Assembly (NCBI GenBank): GCA_016205045.1
Contig: JACQJM010000028.1
Coordinates: 1-6,343, forward strand
Origin: Elusimicrobiota bacterium
GTDB taxonomy: Bacteria; Elusimicrobiota; Elusimicrobia; JACQJN01
Direction: 5' to 3'
DNA length: 6,343 nt
The notes under the pieces were generated by a model. That model did not search any database. It saw only the letters and a list, made by a program, of their open reading frames with translations, and had not been told where the DNA came from. Below are positions 1 through 5,415 of the stretch, piece by piece. The position numbers were made by a program, and so were the translations under genes. Within the stretch, counting starts at the first letter, position 1. Each line of letters begins with the position of its first letter.

Positions 1-7
1 CCTGTCC

Positions 8-105
8 GGGGTTTGCCTCTAGCCCCCGAACCCCATGAGAGGACCCTCCCGTGGTCCTCCCCGAAGGGACCCCTCCCCGCTATGGGAGCCGCAGGGCAAA
101 TCCCC
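8..105. other. GC-rich self-complementary stretch upstream of enolase
   Basis: This leader can fold in several ways. Bases 8-15 can pair with 27-34 (8 bp, one G-T). The same bases, as 8-17, can instead pair with 95-105 (10 bp, one bulged T at 101), so the two folds exclude each other. Between them lie a perfect 7-bp hairpin, GAGGACC (39-45) with GGTCCTC (53-59), a 4-bp stem 58-61/66-69 that would present a UUCG loop on the minus strand, and CTCCC (73-77) with GGGAG (84-88). It could be a palindromic dispersed repeat, a structured 5' leader of eno, or the remains of an upstream gene end. No U-tract follows directly, so a simple terminator is not supported. Confidence 0.4.
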
Positions 106-161
106 AGCCATCTCTCATTGATGTTTTTTCCGGAAGGGGAGTGGGTGAGTTAAGTAAGGAA

Positions 162-1451
162 ATGGTTAAAATAAAATCCCTTCATGCTAGAGAAATCTTG
201 GACTCTCGTGGATTTCCCACGGTGGAAGCGGATGTTTATTTGGAGGATGGCAGTTGGGGACGCGCCGCGGTACCCAGCGGGGCTTCCACCGGTCAACACG
301 AGGCCTTAGAACTGAGGGATGGAGGAGCCCGCTATCTGGGAAAAGGGGTTCGCAAAGCGGTGGATCATATCCATCGCACCATCGCTAGGGCGGTAGTGGG
401 CGCTTCTTGGGAAGACTCTATTTCTCTAGACCGAAAACTTCTTTCCCTAGATGCCACCCCTACGAAATCTTCTTTGGGAGCCAATGCCATCCTGGCGGTC
501 TCCATGGCTTTTTGCCGAGCGGCCGCCCATCATCTGAAAATTCCTCTCTATCTTTACCTGAGGAAGGCTTATAGCATTTCAGACAAGGATTTTTTAATTC
601 CCACGCCGTTACTCAACATCATCAATGGAGGCAAGCATGCCGATAGCGGTTTGGATATTCAGGAGTTTATGGTGGTGCCGGGTGGAGGTTCCACATTTTC
701 TCAAGCCATTCAGATGGGAACCGAGGCGTATCACCACTTGAAAAAGATTTTACAGGATCGCGGTCACTCCATAGCGGTGGGAGATGAGGGAGGCTTCGCT
801 CCCCATTTAAAATCTCACCAGGAGGCGCTGGAAATTTTGACGGAAGCGATTTCAAGGGCAGGTTATGCCGATAAGGTTTTTCTGGCTTTGGATGCGGCTT
901 CAAGTGAATTTTATAAGGACAAAAAATACCATTTCGAAAAACGTGCTTTAACGGCGACAGAATTAATCGGAATATATGCCCAATGGGTGAAGCGATACCC
1001 TCTAAAATCTCTAGAGGATCCCTTGGCGGAAGACGATTGGTCCGGATGGGCTAAATTAACAGAGCAGTTGGGAGACAGGGTTCGTTTGGTGGGAGACGAT
1101 ATTTTCGTGACCAATCCTATTCGGTTGAAGCGGGGCATCCAAGAGAAAGTGGGCAATGCTATTTTAATCAAGCTCAATCAGATCGGGACCGTCACCGAGA
1201 CGGTGGAGACGGTGTTGCTGGCTCGGCGCTCTGGATATGAGTCCATCATTTCCCATCGTTCGGGAGAAACCGAGGATGCTTTCATTGCAGATTTAGCGGT
1301 GGCTTTGAATGTGGGAGCGATTAAAACTGGGGCGCCATGCCGTTCCGAAAGGACTTCCAAATACAATCAACTTTTGAGGATCGAAGAGGATTTAGGAGGA
1401 AAGGCGGTCTATGCCGCCGATCGCTTTTTTCGTCGGCTGAGTATCGCATAG
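162..1451 (+). CDS. eno: Enolase (phosphopyruvate hydratase)
   Basis: Cytosolic glycolytic enzyme that interconverts 2-phosphoglycerate and phosphoenolpyruvate using Mg2+. The 429-residue product has normal family length and the full active site: the SGASTG loop at 39-44, His159 in NGGKHA, Glu168 in DIQEFM, Glu209 in GDEGGFAP, the metal ligands Asp244, Glu285 and Asp312, catalytic Lys337, and HRSGETED at 365-372. I chose the ATG at 162 because the protein then begins MVKIKSLHAREILDSRG, as enolases do. The frame stays open back to a GTG at 51, but that would add 37 residues with no family resemblance. AAGGA at 156-160 lies only one base before the ATG, so ribosome binding may rely on other purine-rich bases upstream. 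Two small oddities are DSRGF where the family usually has DSRGN, and HADSG where it usually has HADNN. It is followed on the same strand by an ftsB-like gene, a common bacterial pairing. Confidence 0.97.
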   Translation: MVKIKSLHAREILDSRGFPTVEADVYLEDGSWGRAAVPSGASTGQHEALELRDGGARYLGKGVRKAVDHIHRTIARAVVGASWEDSISLDRKLLSLDATPTKSSLGANAILAVSMAFCRAAAHHLKIPLYLYLRKAYSISDKDFLIPTPLLNIINGGKHADSGLDIQEFMVVPGGGSTFSQAIQMGTEAYHHLKKILQDRGHSIAVGDEGGFAPHLKSHQEALEILTEAISRAGYADKVFLALDAASSEFYKDKKYHFEKRALTATELIGIYAQWVKRYPLKSLEDPLAEDDWSGWAKLTEQLGDRVRLVGDDIFVTNPIRLKRGIQEKVGNAILIKLNQIGTVTETVETVLLARRSGYESIISHRSGETEDAFIADLAVALNVGAIKTGAPCRSERTSKYNQLLRIEEDLGGKAVYAADRFFRRLSIA

Positions 1452-1478
1452 AGCTTATCCGAGAATAGACTCTCTAAT

Positions 1479-1515
1479 GTTGCGAGCGTTGGGCGCCGAA
1501 GAACCCGTTCGCAAC
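1479..1515 (+). promoter_or_regulatory. Hairpin ending at the ftsB ribosome-binding site
   Basis: GTTGCGAGCG (1479-1488) pairs with CGTTCGCAAC (1506-1515) over 10 bp with one G-T pair; GG at 1492-1493 could add pairs with CC at 1504-1505 inside the loop. The right arm stops one base before AGGGA (1516-1520), the probable Shine-Dalgarno of the next gene. There is no T-run after it, so an intrinsic terminator is unlikely. It may instead set mRNA processing or translation between eno and ftsB. The pairing is seen directly; the role is inference. Confidence 0.5.
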
Positions 1516-1522
1516 AGGGAAA

Positions 1523-1834
1523 ATGGGCTTGGTGAGAGAGTGGTTGGCCCGAATCCGTGAGAAGAAGTCAACCTACTGGTTTCAACTCAGTGTTTTTTTG
1601 CTGATTGTTGGAATAATGTTGGGTAACAAGGGATTTCGTGGATTGCTTCGCAATTACACGGAGCGCAAGAAGCTGTCCTCAGAGTGGTCCCGTTTAAAAA
1701 AGGAAGAAGCCGATTTGGCCTACCGGATCCACTCTTTTCAGAACCAAGATGCCTACCTAGAGAAAATTGCCCGCCAGGAGTTGGGATTTGTAAAGAAGGG
1801 AGAGTTAGAGTACCGGTTTAATTCCAACCCTTAG
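1523..1834 (+). CDS. ftsB: FtsB/DivIC-type septum formation initiator protein
   Basis: A 103-residue bitopic membrane protein of the divisome. Family members form a complex with FtsL and FtsQ (DivIC with FtsL and DivIB in Gram-positives) that activates septal wall synthesis. The layout is typical: a short basic N-terminus, one membrane span at about 18-34, a charged coiled-coil-like segment at about 42-75, and the conserved end at 77-98 with the ARQELGFVKKGE motif that marks this family. The gene lies 71 bases after eno, a neighbourhood seen in many bacteria. The start is slightly uncertain: AGGGA at 1516-1520 is only two bases from the ATG at 1523, whereas the in-frame TTG at 1529 would have an 8-base spacer. 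Either choice leaves the membrane span intact. Its stop codon overlaps the stop of the converging gene. Confidence 0.85.
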   Translation: MGLVREWLARIREKKSTYWFQLSVFLLIVGIMLGNKGFRGLLRNYTERKKLSSEWSRLKKEEADLAYRIHSFQNQDAYLEKIARQELGFVKKGELEYRFNSNP

Positions 1835-2373
1835 TGAACGAAAATGGCGTGGAGCAATACCCCTATCCCCAAACCAACCATCACTGCCCCTCCGATTGCT
1901 GGGGTAGCCAAAAGCAACGTGCCCATGCCAATCGCCCACAGAGCGTCCCATCCGGAAATGCCATTGGTAACATACCCCATGATTCCAGATGCTACACCCA
2001 GCGCGCCAAAAACTTGGCCGAAGGTTGAGAATTTGATGGCCAGGGCGCCAAGCCCGATGTACCAGACACCGTCAATCGCTTCACTCTTTGCTTTTGGATT
2101 CCATTCGGTGTGTTTTTTAACAGTCAAGCTTTCTTTAGAAACACCACTCTTTTCAAGAGTCAGGGTCGGTTGGTCTTGGGAAACCCTAGCATCCACCACG
2201 GGAACGGCGGGAGCCGCTTCCCCAAACCGTAAAGCAGCCTGAGAATAGATAGACTCTGCAGTTCCAGAGTAGATGGGTTGAGCAGCTTGTTCTAAGTCTT
2301 CTTGGACTGTCGCCGCCTTAATCTGACCTCCGCAAAAGATGATCATCCCCAAGGAAAGAGATGTTTTTTTCAT
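1831..2373 (-). CDS. Unrecognised exported protein with glycine-rich hydrophobic C-terminus
   Basis: I do not recognise this 180-residue protein. It begins MKK followed by a hydrophobic stretch, with a likely signal peptidase I site after Ala20 (IKA|A). The mature N-terminus (21-38) contains LEQAAQPIYSGT, matched in the gene upstream. Residues 39-100 are polar, with a proline/valine patch at 54-64. From about 103 to the end the chain is hydrophobic, with probable membrane spans near 103-118, 120-137, 143-160 and 162-178 and closely spaced glycines (123, 126, 130, 133; then 161, 162, 167, 169, 171). GGGAG at 2381-2385 sits 7 bases from the start ATG. The gene follows its partner by 14 bases, so one transcript is likely. 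Cys14 lies in the signal segment, but IIFC is a poor lipobox. Envelope location is well supported; function is unknown. Confidence 0.75.
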   Translation of the reverse strand: MKKTSLSLGMIIFCGGQIKAATVQEDLEQAAQPIYSGTAESIYSQAALRFGEAAPAVPVVDARVSQDQPTLTLEKSGVSKESLTVKKHTEWNPKAKSEAIDGVWYIGLGALAIKFSTFGQVFGALGVASGIMGYVTNGISGWDALWAIGMGTLLLATPAIGGAVMVGLGIGVLLHAIFVH

Positions 2374-2387
2374 AAAGGATCTCCCAC

Positions 2388-2858
2388 TTAATTAAGGGCC
2401 ACCAATGCATAAAAAGCCGTCATGCCCAAAGCGAACCCTATGTTAAATAGAGCTATCGATCCGATGGCTGAACCAGCGACTCCCAACAACAGGCCTCCTG
2501 CCAGCGCATAAGTAAGCACGCGATTATTTAAGATTGACGACCTAAGAAGAGGCTTTTCTTTAGTCTTATTGTTGGAAGAGGATTTATTGGTTTTATTCTC
2601 CATGCGGAGAGAACTTATAGAGTCAGTTTTCCTTATGACAACTCCTTCGTTTTCCTGGATGATCTTACGAATGTCAGAGTTTTGGACTCGAACGGCCACA
2701 TCCTCAATGGAAACATATTCCCCGAAACTTGCCCGAGTGCCACTGTAGGAGAGTGGTTGTTGATTGGCCTTCTCCAGTTGATTACGAGCTGATTCGGCAG
2801 ATATATTTCTCAGATCAAATACCGTAACCAGTGAAACTAACAACACTAACTTTTTCAT
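2388..2858 (-). CDS. Unrecognised exported protein, probable paralogue of the downstream gene
   Basis: I do not recognise this 156-residue protein. A typical signal peptide ends near ISA|E (after residue 21). The mature N-terminus carries QLEKANQQPLSYSGT (27-41), which lines up with LEQAAQPIYSGT of the neighbouring gene. Residues 50-80 form a mixed charged region. Residues 86-104 are a Lys/Asn/Ser-rich linker, and the last 40 residues are hydrophobic with glycines, probably two membrane spans at about 114-130 and 133-152. The start is well supported: AAGGAGG (2863-2869) sits 4 bases from the ATG, with a TATAAT further upstream. It is the first gene of a two-gene leftward unit. Bases 2521-2640 are only about 35% GC, well below the metabolic operon to the right. 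That segment encodes the linker and may simply reflect weak constraint. Confidence 0.75.
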   Translation of the reverse strand: MKKLVLLVSLVTVFDLRNISAESARNQLEKANQQPLSYSGTRASFGEYVSIEDVAVRVQNSDIRKIIQENEGVVIRKTDSISSLRMENKTNKSSSNNKTKEKPLLRSSILNNRVLTYALAGGLLLGVAGSAIGSIALFNIGFALGMTAFYALVALN

Positions 2859-2892
2859 GGTTCCTCCTTGCGAGGCTCTAAGTCACCTACAT

Positions 2893-2898
2893 ATTATA
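2893..2898 (-). promoter_or_regulatory. -10 promoter element for the secreted-protein pair
   Basis: On the minus strand this is a perfect TATAAT. Transcription would start near 2886 and give a leader of about 28 bases with the strong AAGGAGG site. The -35 region is poor: TAAAGA at 2915-2920, with a 16-base spacer, matches TTGACA at 3 of 6 positions. The promoter may therefore be weak or need an activator. Confidence 0.55.
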
Positions 2899-3044
2899 CC
2901 CCAGGTAAGATTGTTCTTTAGGGACTTTGGGCCTAATATGAATGCAGCAAAAGGGCCTACTTGCTTTAGGTCTTTGGGTGCGTTATGTTGCGCGGTTCAT
3001 TATGATAAAATTTAGCCCGAAATCCCCAGTTGGACCTTATGTTC
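2899..3044. other. Divergent intergenic core, nothing recognised
   Basis: This stretch lies between the two outward-facing promoters. I see no gene or convincing RNA in it. A 25-codon frame from the ATG at 2938 to the stop at 3013-3015 has no ribosome-binding site. The 7-base word GGGCCTA occurs at 2929-2935 and 2953-2959, 24 bases apart, which could be chance or a binding-site pair. TATGAT at 3001-3006 is a possible extra -10 for the rightward operon but has no good -35. Confidence 0.4.
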
Positions 3045-3059
3045 CGACTCAAAGAGTCG
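3045..3059 (+). promoter_or_regulatory. Operator-like dyad at the operon promoter
   Basis: CGACTC-AAA-GAGTCG is a perfect 6-bp inverted repeat around a 3-base centre. It ends exactly where the TATAAT at 3060 begins, so it fills the region between the -35 and -10 positions. A repressor dimer bound here would block RNA polymerase. The dyad lies upstream of the likely transcription start, so it should act as DNA and not as an RNA hairpin. No regulator gene is visible in the window. Confidence 0.5.
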
Positions 3060-3065
3060 TATAAT
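3060..3065 (+). promoter_or_regulatory. -10 promoter element for the SCP2/transketolase/reductase operon
   Basis: A perfect TATAAT lies 52 bases before the first start codon, giving a leader of about 46 bases. No good -35 is found: the hexamer at 3037-3042 with a 17-base spacer is TTATGT. TTGGAC at 3030-3035 is better but too far away, with a 24-base spacer. The dyad immediately upstream suggests regulated initiation. Confidence 0.55.
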
Positions 3066-3117
3066 AATGCGCACCTGGTTAGTCTTAGAATAGGAATGGA
3101 AACCAAGGAGAACAAAC

Positions 3118-3576
3118 ATGGCTGTTTTTAAAGATTCGGCAGAATTTCAGAATGTGTTTGAGACGTTTATTAAGAAGGCTCTGGCGCATGAGCGGGTGGG
3201 TCCCAAATTGGCGGCGTCGGGATTGGTCATTCAGTTTGTATATGCCGATCCTTCCGCGGTGCTGACCGTGAATCTCAAGCCCGAAGCGCCCAAGGAGTCG
3301 GGCTCGTTCGGAGCTTACTCCTTTGCTCCCGAATCCCCATGGAAAGTGGATGTGGCATTCTCGCAAAGCTCTGATTTGGGAAACCGGTTTTGGCAGGGTC
3401 AGGTGAATGTCATTGCGGCCCTGGCCAAGAGAGAAGTGAAGGCTTCCGGTTCCATCACCAAGGCTTTGGCGCTCATTCCTGCCATCCGTCCCATGTATAA
3501 GGTCTACAGCGATACGTTGCGAGAGTTGGGCATGAACCACCTGCTCGTAGGAGAAAATGCAGTCACCGTCCCTTAG
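3118..3576 (+). CDS. SCP2 sterol-carrier-like lipid-binding protein
   Basis: A 152-residue soluble protein without signal peptide or membrane span. The pattern fits the SCP2 superfamily, whose members bind lipids or acyl-CoA in a hydrophobic pocket. A strand-rich middle (35-82, including VIQFVYADPSAVLTVNL and WKVDVAFS) is followed by an acidic/polar turn, a helix around the tryptophan at 92, then VKASGSITKALALIPAIRPM (108-127), which resembles the conserved family segment where a strand leads into the last helix. The assignment rests on this overall pattern, so ligand and role are open. The start has an excellent site, AAGGAG at 3105-3110, 7 bases before the ATG. It is the first gene of the operon, and its end overlaps the transketolase start by 20 bases, which argues for a linked role such as presenting a hydrophobic substrate. 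Confidence 0.65.
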   Translation: MAVFKDSAEFQNVFETFIKKALAHERVGPKLAASGLVIQFVYADPSAVLTVNLKPEAPKESGSFGAYSFAPESPWKVDVAFSQSSDLGNRFWQGQVNVIAALAKREVKASGSITKALALIPAIRPMYKVYSDTLRELGMNHLLVGENAVTVP

Positions 3577-4417
3577 CCACAAAGACGTCTCTTTCCTGGA
3601 AGGCCGGGCCTACGACCTCAGGAGGAAGCTGCTCCTTCTCACGGGCAAGATCGGGGGAGCCCACATCGGGGGATCCTTCTCCATGATGGATATCTTGGTG
3701 GTCCTCTATCACCGGTTTCTGCGGGTGGACCCTCAAAATCCTCGAGATCCTGAGCGCGATATTTTTGTTCTGAGCAAGGGACATGGGGCGGTGGGATATT
3801 GTCTGGTTTTGGCGGACATGGGTTTTTTCCCGGAGAAGGATCTGGACCAATTCAACCAGACGGGGAGCCGGTTCGGGGTGCATCCCGACAGGCATAAGAT
3901 TCCCGGCGTAGATGCTTCCACGGGCTCTTTGGGCCATGGTCTCTCCCTATCGGTGGGATACGCATTGGCCAAGAGGCATTTGAAGCGTCAGCAAAGGGTG
4001 TTTTGTCTGATCTCGGATGGAGAACTTTGCGAGGGAAGTACCTGGGAGGCTTTTTTGGCGGGAGCGCACTTTAAATTGGGGAATCTTTACGTGATTGTGG
4101 ATTTCAACAAAATGACCCAAGATGGTTCCCTGGCAGAGACCATGAACATGGAGCCGGTGAGAAAGAAACTGGAGAGTTTCAACTGGTCTGTTCGAGAGAT
4201 CGATGGCCACAATATCAACCAGATTGTGGAAATATTGGAGAATCTTCCGGAACCCAAGGAGAACACTCCTACCGTCATTTTGGCTCACACCGTTAAGGGG
4301 AAAGGTGTGCCTTGGATGGAAAACACAAGCGTGTGGCATTATGGCGGATTGGATGAGGAAAAGGAGAAACAAGCTCTCGCGGATCTGGCCCATTATTACG
4401 GCAGGAATGGAAAATGA
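3557..4417 (+). CDS. Transketolase N-terminal subunit (thiamine diphosphate-binding half)
   Basis: This 286-residue protein matches the first half of transketolase, the part that holds the diphosphate and Mg2+ of thiamine diphosphate. Visible family marks are GGAHIGGS with His36, SKGHGA with His76, STGSLGHGLS (121-130), the cofactor motif SDGELCEGSTWEA (153-165) followed about 20 residues later by DFNK (182-185), and the C-terminal HTVKGKG plus SVWHYGG. The motif has SDG where classic transketolases have GDG; similar SDGE-type variants occur in split transketolases. Its partner half is the next gene, overlapping by 4 bases (ATGA). The ATG at 3557 lies inside the preceding gene, with AGGAG at 3549-3553 only 3 bases away. 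Usual chemistry is transfer of a two-carbon ketol unit between sugar phosphates. The true substrate cannot be read from sequence, and no other pentose-phosphate gene is in the window. Confidence 0.93.
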   Translation: MQSPSLSHKDVSFLEGRAYDLRRKLLLLTGKIGGAHIGGSFSMMDILVVLYHRFLRVDPQNPRDPERDIFVLSKGHGAVGYCLVLADMGFFPEKDLDQFNQTGSRFGVHPDRHKIPGVDASTGSLGHGLSLSVGYALAKRHLKRQQRVFCLISDGELCEGSTWEAFLAGAHFKLGNLYVIVDFNKMTQDGSLAETMNMEPVRKKLESFNWSVREIDGHNINQIVEILENLPEPKENTPTVILAHTVKGKGVPWMENTSVWHYGGLDEEKEKQALADLAHYYGRNGK

Positions 4418-5415
4418 GCTCCACCAAGGAATTTATTGTTGATGGCAAGGGTCTCACCTGGACCGTGGACACTCTGGATCAACTGACCCAGGCTGAAATC
4501 TATGGAAAGGTGTTGACGGATATGGCCCGAGTTCGTCCCGATATTGTGGTGTGCTGTGCCGATCTTCTAAAATCCACCAAGTTGAGGGAGTTCCAAAGGA
4601 CTTTTCCCCAGCGGGTATTCAATTTTGGCATTAGCGAGCAGAACATGATGTCCGCCGCGGCGGGTATGAGCTTGGAGGGGCTTCATCCTTTTGTCTCGAC
4701 CTTTGGGGTGTTTGCCAGCATGAGGGCTTGTGAGCAGGTGCGCACCGACGTAGTGTACCAGGGGACTCGGGTCAAAATCATCGCCACCCACTCGGGATTA
4801 AGTTTTGGGCAGGCAGGAACAACTCACCACTGCACCGAGGACCTAGCCATCATGAGGTCCTTCGCAAGGATGACGGTGATCGTGCCCGCGGACTCCTTCG
4901 AAACGGCTCAGGTCATTCGTGCCCTGGTGGATCATGAGGGTCCGGCTTATGTGCGGTTGGGCCGTGGGTTTGAATTCCCAGCCTACGAAAGCGATCAGTT
5001 TGAATTTAAGATCGGCAAGGCCAACAAGATCAAAGAGGGAGACGCCTTGACGGTCATCGCTTGCGGGGTGGGGGTGGAGGGGGCCAAAGAGGCCGCGGAG
5101 TCTCTGGAGTTTGATGAGGGGATTTCCATTCGCGTTTTGGACATGCACACGATCAAGCCTTTAGATCGTGAGGCCGTGCAGAAGGCGGCGCGAGAAACTA
5201 AGCGCATCATAACGGTAGAAGAGCACAATATCATCGGGGGCTTGGGGTCCGCGGTGGCGGAGGTCTTGGCGGAGGAGGGCGTTTCGGTGCGGTTCAAGCG
5301 GTTGGGCATCCCCGATACATTTTGCCAGATCGGCTATCCCGAGGACCTGTATAAAGTTTACGGCATTGACAGCGACGGGATTATCAAGGCCGTCCAGGAG
5401 ATGTTGAAGGTATGA
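4414..5415 (+). CDS. Transketolase C-terminal subunit (pyrimidine-binding and C-terminal domains)
   Basis: The second half of the split transketolase, 333 residues. The pyrimidine-binding domain (about 25-190) carries NFGISEQNMMSAAAGM (70-85), in which Glu75 should activate thiamine diphosphate, then STFGVF, and THHCTEDLAIMRS (137-149). The C-terminal domain (about 205-325) shows the usual DMHTIKPLD and TVEEHNIIGGLGSAVAE blocks seen in transketolases and in the beta subunits of related enzymes. With the previous gene it should form an alpha2beta2-type enzyme in the cytosol. The two are translationally coupled through ATGA, with AGGA at 4403-4406, 7 bases before the ATG. A DXP synthase or 2-oxoacid dehydrogenase E1 beta are relatives, but the pairing with a transketolase-type N-terminal half makes transketolase the best call. 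The preferred sugar is unknown. Confidence 0.93.
   Translation: MSSTKEFIVDGKGLTWTVDTLDQLTQAEIYGKVLTDMARVRPDIVVCCADLLKSTKLREFQRTFPQRVFNFGISEQNMMSAAAGMSLEGLHPFVSTFGVFASMRACEQVRTDVVYQGTRVKIIATHSGLSFGQAGTTHHCTEDLAIMRSFARMTVIVPADSFETAQVIRALVDHEGPAYVRLGRGFEFPAYESDQFEFKIGKANKIKEGDALTVIACGVGVEGAKEAAESLEFDEGISIRVLDMHTIKPLDREAVQKAARETKRIITVEEHNIIGGLGSAVAEVLAEEGVSVRFKRLGIPDTFCQIGYPEDLYKVYGIDSDGIIKAVQEMLKV

Noticed and set aside
1..153. An open frame of 50 codons entering from the left edge and stopping at 151-153
   Set aside because: The translation is proline-rich and low in information, and high GC makes stop-free stretches likely here. It could be the tail of an upstream gene, but nothing supports it beyond the absence of stops.
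51..161. A 37-residue N-terminal extension of enolase from the GTG at 51
   Set aside because: It has no likeness to enolases, lies in the GC-rich foldable leader, and the family N-terminus begins exactly at the ATG at 162.
1844..2242. A plus-strand frame of 132 codons opposite the secreted-protein gene
   Set aside because: The minus-strand reading has a signal peptide, a good ribosome-binding site and a paralogue next door. The plus-strand product has none of these.
1831..2858. Bacteriocin or holin with immunity protein
   Set aside because: Glycine-rich hydrophobic ends suggested it, but both proteins have ordinary signal peptides, no double-glycine leader, long polar regions, and no transporter or lysis gene nearby.
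2938..3015. A 25-codon frame in the divergent intergenic region
   Set aside because: It has no Shine-Dalgarno sequence, no recognisable feature and a length expected by chance.
3085..3582. A long minus-strand frame opposite the SCP2-like gene
   Set aside because: The plus strand has a perfect ribosome-binding site, a promoter and a recognisable fold; the minus frame is its shadow.
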